A stretch of DNA of 64,000 nucleotides from Nocardia rhamnosiphila NBRC 108938 (lineage in GTDB: Bacteria; Actinomycetota; Actinomycetes; Mycobacteriales; Mycobacteriaceae), in NCBI RefSeq assembly GCF_000720425.1, contig NZ_JOAJ01000001.1:1054001-1118000 (forward strand). The letters are read 5' to 3'. The position numbers and the translations under genes were made by a program. Below the pieces are notes generated by a model. It made no database searches, was not told the DNA's origin, and was given only the letters and a program-made list of their open reading frames with translations. This document shows, piece after piece, positions 26,124-39,000 of the stretch. Within the stretch, counting starts at the first letter, position 1; every line of letters begins with the position of its first letter.

Positions 26124-27062
26124 GCCCTGCCGCCGCCATCCACCGGGCGCGCGGCGATCGCGCATGCCCCCTGCCCTCCCGTTCGCGCTCTCCCGCCCGG
26201 ACCCACGGGCACACACCCTCGATCCCTCCGCGCCCACCCGGTGGACCGCGGACATCTCCGGCCGAACCATTCCGCAATCCGCACCGTCCGACCGATTCCG
26301 GACCGTCTGCCGAATCGCTTGGCAAGCCCAAGCACCGTTTCCACTTGCCATGCCCTGCAATGCGGCCTTATGCAGGCTGTCGGGACCCGGCGTTTGCGGA
26401 CCTCGCTCGCCCTCGCTTATTATGGCGTTCCGAAGCTGGTCGTCGAGATTATCGAGAATGCACTCCGACGACTGCCGGTCCGATTGCCCGAAATGTGGGC
26501 CGATCGGCACAACCAAGGATTCTCCCGATTGTCGGGGTCGCGGAGAATCGACCGGGACAACAGGCGTAATGGTTAGCCACGGCCGAAGGCGATTTGGTGC
26601 AGCCTATGAATACCGACGATGTTCGCTTCCTGATCAGCGGCCCCGACATGATTCCGAGCCACATCTGTGACCTGCATGTTTCCCAACTACGGGACGGTAA
26701 CGATGCGTGCACACGCAGTGCGGACCGCGAAGACGGCGGGCCCGCCGGGTGGCGGTTGCGTAGCCATCCGGCCCGTCGAAGAACGGCGCAATACCTGGTG
26801 CTTTCCAGCGGATTTCCGGCACATACGGCCGACCGGTGGATGAGCCCGGAATTTTATAACCGCCGGGTATAGGTCAGCTCGCTTTATTTCCTTTCGGGAT
26901 CGAATTCGCGGCCCGGTGGGCCCACCGTCCGTCATCGCCGATGGGCAAAAGTCTCGATTCGACGACATAAATTGTTGTTCCAATGAAATCCCCTGCGCAT
27001 TTCAGGAGCAGTGAACCGGCTTTTCGGCCGGTTTCCCCCGATGCCGGGAAAATGGAGGACAG
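26124..27062. other. 939-bp region before the NRPS without a supported gene
   Basis: Base composition falls in the right half. Plus-strand frames exist (for example 26606-26872, 88 codons), but they have mixed third-base use, no Shine-Dalgarno sequence and no recognisable fold, so I do not call them. A 14-bp perfect palindrome, CGGTGGG/CCCACCG, lies at 26914-26927, and a hairpin with AACCGGC/GCCGGTT arms lies around 27012-27030, about 30 bp before the NRPS Shine-Dalgarno sequence. The long, gene-free, AT-richer leader is typical of the promoter region of a large biosynthetic gene. I saw no iron box of the TTAGGTTAGGCTAACC type. Confidence 0.55.
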
Positions 27063-30000
27063 GTGACCCAGTCCAAGCGCAACACAGACGGCCGGGGCCG
27101 ATCGGATTCCTCGGAGATCGGCTCGTCCGCGACAACAGGCCACTCGGCGTCGGGTAACGATTCGGATGCGCGGCCGGGCGCCGTCACATTCACCGGCCCG
27201 CCCCGCCGCGACGTCCTCCCACTGTCGGCCGCCCAGCGAGGGATCTGGTTCGCACAGCATCTCGCGGGTTCGTCGCCGATCTCGGTGGCCCAATACGTCG
27301 AGATCGTCGGTGAACTGCAACCGGACCTGCTCTTGGAGGCCTGCCAGGCCGCCGACCGCGAATTCGGCCCCGGGCACCTCCACCTGATCGAAATCGACGG
27401 CGAACCGTGCCAGTATGTCGACGAGACGGCGGGATCACCGGCCACGGTGGTGGACCTGCGTCGCCGTAGCGACCCGGTCGCGACCGCGCACCGCCTGATG
27501 GTCGAGGACTATTCGGCGCCGCTGGACCTGCTCGGCGACTACCTCATGAAATGCGTCGTGTACCAGGTGGGCGACAACCACTACCTGTGGTATCAGCGCG
27601 CGCACCATATCGCCCTGGACGGGTTCGCCGCGGTGACGATGCTGCACCGCATCACCGAGCTGTACAACGCGTGGGTACACGGTGCGGACGCACCTCCGGC
27701 CACCGCGAAATACCTGGGCGACATCATCGAGCAGGACCTCGCCTACCGGGGATCGGAGCGCTTCGACAACGACCGCAAGTACTGGACCGAACACCTCGCG
27801 GGCGCCCCGCCCGTGGTCAGCCTGGGCGGACGCGTCAGCAAACCCACCATCCACCCCGAACTCGTGAGTGTCTCCCTGCCGGAGGACACCGCGCGCCTGC
27901 TGGACAGTGTGGTCACCGCGCGCGGTACCAGCGTCACCCCGATCGTTGTCGCGGCGTTCGCCGCCTACCTGGCCCGGATGACCGGAAGCGACGAGGTACT
28001 GCTAAGTCTGCCGGTGTCGGGCAGGCATTCGGCGGTGCTGCGCCGTTCGGGTGGCATGGTCGCCAATGTGGTGCCGTTGCGCGTACAGGTCGCCGACCGT
28101 GCCGTCGGGGACCTGATCGACGCCACCCAGGGCGAATTGACCAGCGCGCTGCGCCGGCAACGCTACCGCCAGGAGGACATCTTCCACGATATGGGGATCG
28201 CCCGGGACGAGGCGGCCTCGTTCGGTCCGGCCGTGAACCTCATGATGGTGGACAACGAGATCGTGCTGGGCCAGACGACCGGCCGTCTCCATGTGCTCAC
28301 CTCCGGCCCGACCGCCGACCTGTTCGTCAACATCTATCCGGGTGCGGGCCGCGACAGCACCCATATCGATTTCCAGGGCAACCCGAACGTCTACAGTGCC
28401 GCCGAACTCGCCGCGCACCACCGGCGTTTCCTCATGTTCCTGCACGAGTTCCTCGCCGGCGGAACAGAGAACAGGGTCAGCGCGCTACCGCTGCTCGAAG
28501 CGCGGGAACGGGCCGCGCTGCTGCCCGTGCGGGGCCCCCACGGCACCGGCACCCGGCTGCTGCCCGACATCCTGGCCGAGACCGCCCGCCGCCACGGTTC
28601 CGGCAGCGCGATCTCCACCCCCGGGCGCACGGTGACCTACGACGAACTGGACACCAGGTCCTCCCGGCTGGCCCGCCATCTCATCGCGCTGGGAGCCGGA
28701 CCCGAAACCGCGGTGGCGATTCTGCTGCGACGCTCGGTGGATTCGGTGGTCGCGGCCTGGGCCGTCGCAAAAACGGGCGCCGCCATCGTGCAGATCGACC
28801 CGGAGTATCCGCCCGCCCGGATCGAGCACATGGTCACCGACAGCGGCGCCTCCGTGGCGATCACCGTCGACGACCACACGGAACGGTTGCCGCAGCAGGT
28901 GCGCCGCGTCGTGCTCGACGATCCCGGCGCCCAGCGGGAATACGAGTCCTACGCGACCGACCCGGTCACCGACGCCAACCGGATCCGACCCCTGCGACCC
29001 GCCGACCTCGCCTACCTGACCTACACCTCCGGATCCACCGGGCTTCCGAAAGGCGTGCAGGTCACCCATACCGGGCTGGCGAACCTCATCGCCGACCGCA
29101 GCGACACCTACGGTGTCGACGCGGCCGCGCGCGTGTCCTACGCTCTCTCACCCAGTTTCGATGCCTCGCAGGAACAGTTCCTCACCTGCTTCGCTTCCGG
29201 CGCCACCCTGGTGATCGTGCCGCCGGAGGTCATCGGCGGCGAACCGCTGACCCGGCTGCTCGCCGAAGAACGCGTCACACACCTCACGCTGACCCCCGCC
29301 GTGCTGGCGACCGTCGACCCCGAGCCGCTCACAGATCTGCGTGTCGTGGTGGTCGGGGGCGACGTGTGCCCGCCGCATGTCATCGAACGGTGGACCGGGT
29401 CCTGGTCGATGTACAACGAATACGGTCCCACCGAGACCACCATCACCGCCGCCGGCGCGCCCATCGAACCCGATCGTGACCTCACCGTCGGCGGCCCGAT
29501 CCGCGGCGTCTCCGCCATGGTGCTGGATCGTGCCCTGCAACCGGTCCCCAAGGGCACCGCCGGCGAACTGTATCTGGCCGGGCCGGGTCTGGCACGCGGC
29601 TACAGCCACCGTTTCGGCGAAACCGCGGCCCGTTTCGTCGCCGACCCCTACGGCGACCCGGGGGACCGCATGTATCGCACCGGCGACCTCGCGCGCTGGT
29701 CCGGGAACAGCGACACGATGACGCTGGAACTGATGGGACGCAGCGATTTCCAGGTCAAGATCCGCGGCTACCGGATCGAACCGGGGGAGATCGACGCCGC
29801 GCTCACCGGACACGCCGACGTGGACCTGTCGGTTACCGTGCCGGTGCGGAACAAGGCCGGCGCGACCGTGCTCGCCACCTATGTCGTTCCCGTGCACGGC
29901 CGCCGGATCGACACCGTCGAACTGCAGCGCTACGCCCGCGAAGCCCTGCCCCCGCATATGGTCCCCGCGGTGATCCTGCCGCTGGACAGCCTGCCCGTGA

Positions 30001-33000
30001 ACGCCTTCGGCAAACTGGATCGCAAAGCGCTACCCGAACCCGATTTCGGGACCGCCCCGGCCGGTCGGGCTCCGGCCACGCCCCGGGAGAACCTGGTGGC
30101 CGGCCTGTTCGCCGAGGTTCTCGGGGTCGCACAGGCCGGCGCCGACGACAGCTTCTTCGCGCTCGGCGGCGACAGCATCCTGTCGATCCAGCTGGTGGCG
30201 CGCGCCAAGGCGGTCGGGTTGAGTTTCTCCACCCAGGATGTGTTCGATGCCAAGACCGTCGCCGGGCTGGCCGCCGTGGCGACCGACGCCGGGGACGAGC
30301 CACGGCTGGCCGAACTCCCGGGCGGTGGGGTCGGGCCGATGCCGCTGTCGCCGATCATGCACGCCATGCTCGGCCGCGGCCACTACAACCGGTTCGCGCA
30401 GGCCACTCTCGTGCAGCTCCCGGACGGCGTCGAGCACGCGCACCTGATCCGGGCCCTGCAGGCCGTGCTGGACCGGCACGACATGCTGCGCGCCGTACTG
30501 CGCGGCGCCGAATCGCTGGACCGGTTCGTCGATGTCCTCGACCGCGGGACGGTCGATGCCGCCACCGCGCTGACCACGGTGCCCTTGACCCGCCGGGACG
30601 CCGCCGAGGTCGACAGTCACCTGCAGGCGGCCGCGGACCGGCTGGACCCCGCCGACGGGGTACTGCTGCAGGCCGTCCGGCTGCAGGACTCCACCGGCCC
30701 CGACCTGCTGTGGCTGGTGATCCACCATCTCGCCGTCGACGCGGTGTCCTGGCGTCTCCTGCTCACCGATCTCGCGCAGGCCTGGGCCCAGATCATCGAA
30801 GGCGGCGAACCACAGTTCCCGGCGCCCAGCACTTCGGTGCGACGCTGGGCGCACGGCCTGGTCGAACAGGCGCCCGCCCGGCGCGCGACGGAACTCGGGC
30901 TGTGGCGCGGTATCCACGAACTGGGCGACCGGCTGCTCGGGCCACGCCGCCTGGACCCGCAACGCGATGTCGTGGCGACAGCGGGCCGCGTCCGGATCCG
31001 GATTCCCGCCGATATCACCGAGGCGGTACTCACCACCGTCCCGGCCCGCTACCACGGCAACGCCAACGACCCGCTGCTGACGGCGCTGGCGCTGGCGCTG
31101 GGTGAGTGGCGGCGCCGGCGCGGTATGGCCGCCGGCGCGGAACTGATCTCGCTGGAAGGCCACGGCCGCGAGGAACAGGCGGTGCCGGGCGCCGATCTCA
31201 GCGCCACGGTGGGCTGGTTCACCACCCGGTTCCCGATCCGGCTCGAACTGCGCGATATCGACACGGAGGAGGCGTTCGCCGGTGGAGCGGCCGCGGGACG
31301 CGCCGTCGAGCAGGTGAAGGAGCAGCTGCGGGCGGTGCCGGACAACGGCATCGGCTACGGCATGCTGCGCTGCCTCGACCCGCAGGGCAGCACCGAGCTG
31401 GGGAGCTCACCGGACCCCCAGATCAGTTTCAACTATCTGGGGCGGGTGGGTGTCCGCGAACATTCGGGGGCGTGGACACCCACCCGTGAGTTCACTTCGC
31501 TGACCGCGACGAGCGACCCCCGGATGGCGCTGCCCGCGCTGCTCGATATCAACACGATCGCCGAACCGGGACCCGACGGCCTCGAACTGGACGCGACCTG
31601 GGAGTTCGCCGCACAGGTGCTCGACGCCACGGAGGTCGACGAACTCGCCGGCCTGTGGGTGCGGGCGCTGCGCGCCCTGGCCGGCCATATCCGCTCCGAA
31701 TCCGCGGGCGGATTCACTCCCTCGGATTTCCCGCTGGTCACCGTGACACAGGACGAGATCGACCACTGGCTGCGCGACTATCCGTCGCTGACCGATGTGT
31801 GGCCGCTGACCGCGCTGCAGGCCGGGTTGCTGTTCCACGCCATCTACGACCGCGACACCACCGACGGTTACACGGTGCAGGCGGCGCTCACCTTCGCCGG
31901 AGACGTCGACGCGGACCGGATGCAGTGGGCCGCCCAGGCACTCGTCGACCGCCACGACAGCCTGCGCACCGCGTTCGTCGAAAGCGCGGGCGGGCCCCGG
32001 CAGCTCGTACTCGACGACACCCGGGCCGACTGGCAGTACTCCGATCTCGGCGAGCTTCCCGACGCCGAGGCGCGCGACCGCGCCTTCCAGGAGCTCGCGG
32101 TCGCGGCCACGGCGCCGTTCGACCCGGCCCGTCCGCCGCTGCTGCGGTTCCATCTGGTGCGTACCGGCGCCGACGAATACCGGCTGCTGGTCACCAACCA
32201 TCATCTCGTGCTCGACGGCTGGTCGATGCCGCTGCTGATCCACGAGCTGCTCGCGCTGTACGCGTCCGGCGACGAGAGCACCGAACTCGCCCCACCGCGC
32301 TCCTACCGGGATTATCTGCAGTGGCTGCACGGCCAGGACAGCGACGCGGCGACCGAGGCGTGGCAGCGGATGCTCTCCGGCGTCGAGAGCCCGACACGCG
32401 TCACCGGGCGCTCCGACCGGGTGGTCGGCGCGGACAGCGGCGAAACCGGCCGCGCGCTCGACGCCGCGACCACCGCCGCGGTCCTCGACCTCGGCCGCAC
32501 CCACGGAGTCACCGCCAACACCGCCATCCAGGTCGCGTGGGCGCTGCTACTCACGACTCTGACCGGCCGATCGGATGTGGTGTTCGGCAACACGGTCTCG
32601 GAGCGTCCGCCCCATATCCAGGGCGTCGAGTACATGGTCGGCCTGTTCATCAACACCCTGCCGGTGCGGGTCCGCACCGACCCCCACGAGACCGTCGCCG
32701 ACCTGCTCACCCGCGTCCAATCCGAACAGGCCTCGATGCTGGATCACCGGCACATCGGCCTGGCCGAACTGCAACGGGCCACCGGCATCGCCGATATGTT
32801 CGACACGGTGACCGTGCTGGAATCCTATCCGCTGGACCGCGAAGGACTGTCCCGTGATCTCGGTGCCGCCGGCCTGCGGCTCGTCGACATCGACGCCCAG
32901 GACGCCACCCCGTATCCGTTGAGCCTGCAGGTGACCCCGCCGGCGCGGGACGCCTCGGATACCGAGGAGAACAGCACCTACACGGTGACATTGCGTTTCG

Positions 33001-36000
33001 CCACCGACCATTTCGACACCGACACCGCCCGCACCCTGCTCGAACGGTTCGAACTGCTGCTGACCCGGCTCGTCACCGATCCGGGTCGCCGGGTCGCCGC
33101 CGTGTCCGCGGCCCGCGCCACCGAACGCGCGGAACTGCTCGTACACGGCGCGCCACCGGTCGGCGAACGCACCCTGCACGACATCCTGTCGGCCACCGCG
33201 CGCCGCCACCCGGACGCGACGGCCGTCCGCTCCGGTGACACCACCCTGACCTACCGCGAACTGGAACAGCACGCCGACGCCCTGGCCCGCCGGCTCATCG
33301 AACGCGGCGCCGGCCCCGAAACATTCGTGGCCCTGGCGCTGCCGCGGTCCGCCGAACTGACCGTCGCGATGTGGGCGGTGGCCCGCACCGGCGCGGCGTT
33401 CGTGCCCCTCGACCCCGCCAACCCGCCCGAACGCCTCGCGGAACTGCTGGCCGATTCCCGCAGCGCGCTCGGCATCACCGTCGAGACGGTCGTCCCGCAT
33501 CTTCCGGCCACGGTGGACTGGCTGATCGCCGACCTCACCCGCACACCCGAATCCGGCACCGAACCGGTCACTCCCGCCGGCCTGCATCCCGGCAACGCGG
33601 CCTACCTCATCTACACCTCCGGGTCGACAGGTAAGCCGAAAGCGGTGCATATCGCCCACCGGGGCCTGGCAGATGTCGTCGCCGCCCAGGCCGAAGCATT
33701 CACCGCGACCACCGATTCGGTGGTTCTCCAGGTCGCCTCACCGGGTTTCGACGCCTGCGTTTCGGAACTACTGCTGGCCCACAGCAGCGGCGCCTGCCTC
33801 CTGGTGGCTCCGCCGGAGGTGTACGGCGGCAGCGATCTCCAAGACTTGCTGCGCGCCCAGCGGGTCACCCACGCCATCATCACCCCGTCGGTGCTGGGCA
33901 CCATGGATCCGGCCGTCCTGCCCGCATTGGAGACGGTCGCGGTGGTCGGCGAGGCCACCGGATCCGACCTGGTGAATCGCTGGGCGCCCGGCCGCCGGCT
34001 GATGAACCACTACGGGCCGACCGAATGCACCATCTGGGCCACCGGATCCGCGGCGCTGCGCCCCGGCGAACCGGTCACCATCGGCGGCCCGATCCGCGGC
34101 GTGACGGCCGCGGTGCTCGACATGTGGCTGCGGCCGGTACCGGCCGGAATCGCCGGAGAACTGTATCTCGGCGGCCCCGGCCTGGCTCACGGCTACTACG
34201 ACCGTCCGGACACCACCGCCTCCCGGTTCGTCGCCGACCCGCACTCACCCCACGGCGACCGCATGTACCGCACCGGGGACTCGGCGCGGTGGGTGCGCGG
34301 CCCCTCCGGCCCGGAACTGGAATACCTGGGCCGCAGCGACCAGCAGGTCAAAATCCACGGCCTGCGTATCGAACCGGGTGAGGTCGACGCCCACCTGACC
34401 CGGCACCCCGCCGTGGCTCGGGCGGCCACCGTCGCCCAGGACGGCCCGGCCGGCGAACCGGTCCTGGTGTCCTATGTCGTTCCCGCCCCCGGAACCACCG
34501 TGGATGTGGCGGCACTGCGCGACGACCTCGCCGGTTCGCTCGCCCCCTACATGAATCCCGCCGCGATCGTGGAACTCGACGCGATGCCCCTGACCCCGGT
34601 CGGCAAGATCGACCGCAGGGCGCTGCGCGAGCACGCGTTCCGCGCCGAGGAAACCCCGGGCCGGCCGCCGTCCACACCCGCCGAGCAGGTCGTGGCGCAA
34701 CTGTTCACCGAAGTCCTGCACCTCGACACCGTCTCCGCCGACAGCAACTTCTTCGCCCTCGGCGGCGACAGCATCGTCTCCATGCGGCTGGTGGCGCTGG
34801 CCCGCGCGGCCGGGCTGACCCTCACCCCGCGCGATGTGTTCGAGGGCAAAACCGTCGCCGCCCTCGCCGCCATGGCCCGGCACGACACCGACGCCGTGAC
34901 CGTCGAGGACCTGCCCCGCGGCGCGCACCGTATCGAGGACCGCGCCTACCGGCCGGCGGACTTCCCGCTCGTCACTCTCAACCGATCGGATATCGAGCAT
35001 CTGGAACAGCGCTACGACGCCCTGGCCGATGTGTGGCCGCTGTCGCCCATGCAATCCGGGATCCACTTCCACTCCACCTTCGATCCCGACGCCGGCGACA
35101 ACTACACCGTGCAGACGGTGATCGGCTTCACCGGCAGCGTCGACGGTGAACGCCTGCGGCAGGCCGCGCAGGCGGTGGTCGACCGGCACGACATCCTGCG
35201 CGCCGCGTTCGTGGAAACCGCCGCCGGACCGTGCCAGATCGTGCTCGACCGCGCCGAAGTCCGGTATCAGGAGGTCGATCTCGCGGTCCGCGGGGACGAC
35301 CTCACCGCCGAATGGGATCGGATCGCCACCGCCGACGCGGCCGCCGGGTTCGACCTGTCGGCTCCGCCGCTGATCCGCTTCACCCTCATCCGCGCCGAAT
35401 CCGGAGCGGCCCGGCTGCTGATCACCAACCATCATGTGATCCTGGACGGCTGGTCGATGCCGCTGCTGCTCAGAGAACTACTCGACTATTACGGCGCACC
35501 CGAACACATCGGCGGCGCCGGCGCCGCCCCCTCCTACCGCGACTACCTGACCTGGCTCACCCGCCAGGACCTCACCGCCTCCAAAGCCGCCTGGGCGCAG
35601 GCCTACGCGGACGTGGATTCGCCCACCCGCGTCGCCCGTGGCACCGGCCCGACCGATGCCACGGCCGCCGAGGTCACCGCCGAACTACCGGCCGATCAGC
35701 TCGCGCGCCTGCGCACCGTGGCCGCCGACACAGCCGTCACCGTCAACACGGCCGTCGCCGCCGCGTGGGCGCTGAACCTGCGCACCCTCGTCGGCGAAAC
35801 CGACGTGATCTTCGGTTCCGCGGTGTCGGGACGCCCCCCCGAACTGCCCGGCGTCGATCAGACACTGGGCATGTTCCTCAACACGATCCCCGTCCGGGTC
35901 CAGCTCGACCCGGCGGCCTCACTGCGGGAATTGCTGACACAGCTGCAGGCCCAGCACGCCCGTATGCTCGACCACCACTACGTCGGGCTCCCCGATATCC

Positions 36001-39000
36001 ACCGCAGCGCCGGCACAACCGAACTGTTCGATACCGCGATCGCCTTCCAGTCCTTCCCCGTGGACCGCCCCGCCCTGCAGCAACTCGTCGACTCCGCGGG
36101 CCTGCGCGTGGACGAGATCACCGGCGTCGACGCCACCCCGTACCCGCTGAGCCTGGTCGTCGCCCCGCAACAGGCCGAGCACGAGACCGGGCAGAGCCTG
36201 CACATCACCCTGCGGTTCCTCGACGACGCCTTCGACACCGCCCAGGCACACAGCATCCTCGACCGTTTCGTCGAACTGCTGCAGCGCATCGCCCACGACC
36301 CCGCCGCCCGGCTCGGCGAGCTCGCCCTGCGTAACCGGCAGGACCCGGTCCTGCCCGCCCCCCGCTCGCGGCACCTCCCCGGGAGCACCCTCGGCGGCCT
36401 GCTCGCCGCCACCGTGGCCGCCGACCCCGACGCCATCGCGGTCACCTCCGGTCCGCTCGCCCTGACCTACCGGCAGCTCGACGCCCGCGCGAACCATCTC
36501 GCCCGGCTACTGCTGCGCCGCGGCGGCCGCCCGGGCACCCTGGTCGCGGCCGCGCTGCCCCGCTCCCTCGACGCGATCGTCACCGTGTGGGCCGCCACGA
36601 AAGCGGGCGCCGCGTTCCTGCCGATGGACCCGAACCTGCCCGCCGACCGCATCGAATTCCTGCTGTCGGACTCCGGCGTCACCCTGGGTGTCACCGACGC
36701 CGCCTCCCGGCCGCTGCTGCCCGACCATGTCGACTGGCTGATCGTGGACACCGAAACCGCGGTCGCCGGCACCGACCCGGCACTGTCCGCGCCGGTCACC
36801 GACGCCGACCGCGGCGGCCCGATCCGTCCGGCGCATCCGGCGTACGTGATCTACACCTCCGGGTCCACCGGAACCCCCAAGGGTGTGCTGGTCGCCCACC
36901 GCGCCCTCCCCGATGTGGTGGCGGCGCAACGCCGGATACTCGGTGTCGGCCCCGCCGCCACCGTCCTACAGGTCGCCTCACCCAACTTCGACGCCTCGGT
37001 GTACGAACTGCTGATGGCGCACGGCTCCGGCGGCCGCCTGGTCATCGCGCCACCGGATGTGTACGGCGGACCGGAACTGGCCGCCCTGATGCGGCGCGAA
37101 CACATCACCCACACCCTCCTGACCCCCTCCGCGCTGGCGACCCTCCCGCACGACGGCCTCGGCGAGCTGCGGGTGCTCGCCAGCGCCGGGGAACCGGTCG
37201 GCCCCGAACTGGTCGAGCGGTGGGCACCCGACCGCGCCATGGTCAACCTCTACGGTCCCAGCGAGACCACGATCTGGGCCACCGCGAACGCCGCGCTCAC
37301 CCCCGGCGAACCGATCACCATCGGCGGGCCGGTAGGGCCGGTCGCGGCCGTGGTCCTCGACACGTGGCTGCGCCCGGTACCGGCCGGGGTCGCGGGCGAA
37401 CTGTACCTGTTCGGGGACGGCCTGGCCGACGCCTATATCGGCCGCGCCGGGCTGAGCGCCTCCCGCTTCGTGGCCTGCCCGTTCGGCGAACCCGGCCACC
37501 GCATGTACCGCACCGGCGATATCGTGCGCCGCACCGACACCGACGAACTGGAATTCGTGGGACGCAACGATTTCCAGGTCAAGATCCGCGGCAACCGGGT
37601 CGAACTGGGCGAGATCGACGCCGTCCTCGGCGCGCGCCCGGATGTGGCGTTCACGGTGACCGTGCCGCGCCGCACCGAAGACCGGCCGGCAGTGCTCGTG
37701 TCCTATGTGGTGCCCGCCCCCGGCCACACCGTCTCCGGTACCGAACTGACCGCCGCCCTGACCGAAGCCCTCCCTGCCTATATGGTGCCCGCCGCGGTCC
37801 TCGTCCTCGACGAACTCCCACTGAACTCCAGCGGGAAACTGGACCGCGCCCGGCTCCCGGAACCGGTTTTCGCCACCCATGAGTACCGGGCGCCCTCGAC
37901 ACCGGTGGAAAACGTGGTCGCCGAAGCCTTCCGCCATGTGCTCGGCATCACCCGGGTGGGCGCCGACGACAACTTCTTCGAACTCGGCGGCGACTCGCTC
38001 AGTGCCTCACTGGTCGTGGCGCGCGTCGGAGCCACCCTGAACGTGCGGGTTCCGGTGCGGTCGATGTTCGAAGCACCCACCGTCGCCGGTCTCGCCGCGC
38101 ACGCGGAAACCCTCACCGGCGGCGACCGGGTACCCCTCACCGCCGGAGTGCGCCCCGACCCCGTCCCGCTGTCGCTGGCACAGCAGCGGATGTGGTTCCT
38201 CAACCGCTTCGAACCCGACTCCGCCGCCTACAACATCCCGGTGATGCTGCGGCTGACCGGCGACCTGGATACCGAAGCCCTCGCCACCGCACTACGCGAC
38301 GTCGCCGGACGCCACGAAGTACTGCGCACCATCTACCCCGAGACCGCCGGCGAACCCGAACAGGTGATCCTCGACGAACCCGAGATCACCCTGGACCCCG
38401 TACACGTCGACCCGTCCGTGATCCCCGACGTGGTCGGCGAATTCATGCGCCGCGGCTTCGACGTCACCGTGCAGGTGCCGCTGCGCGTCGAACTGTTCGC
38501 CCTCGACACCGCGGGGCACACCACGGAATACCTGCTGGTTCTGGTGGTGCACCATATCGCCGGCGACGGCCAGTCCATGGGCCCGCTGGCCCGCGACGTC
38601 ATGCGCGCCTACGCCGCCCGCACCGCCGGGCACCCGCCGCTGTGGGAACCCCTGCCGGTGCAGTACGCCGACTTCGCACTGTGGCAGCGCCGGACCCTGG
38701 GCTCCGCGCAGGACCCCGCCTCGCTCATGTCGGCACAACTGGAGTACTGGCGCACCACCCTGGCCGGCGCGCCCGACCGCCTCGATCTCCCGGCCGACCG
38801 GCCCCGCCCCGCCGTCGCGTCCCTGGCCGGTGGCCGCGTCCCGCTCGATATCGGCGCCGACCTGCACAGCAAACTGACCGAACTGGCCCGCTCCCACGGC
38901 ACCTCCCTGTTCATGGTCCTGCACGCCGCCCTCGCGGCAGTACTGGGCCGGCTGAGCAGCAGCGACGACGTGGTCATCGGTACCCCCGTCGCCGGCCGCG

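Noticed and set aside
26606..26872. 88-codon plus-strand frame before the NRPS
   Set aside because: No Shine-Dalgarno sequence, mixed third-base use and no recognisable fold; also not MbtH-like.
26860..27062. Iron-regulated (DmdR/IdeR) box upstream of the NRPS, as expected for a siderophore
   Set aside because: No 19-bp TTAGGTTAGGCTAACC-like dyad was found.
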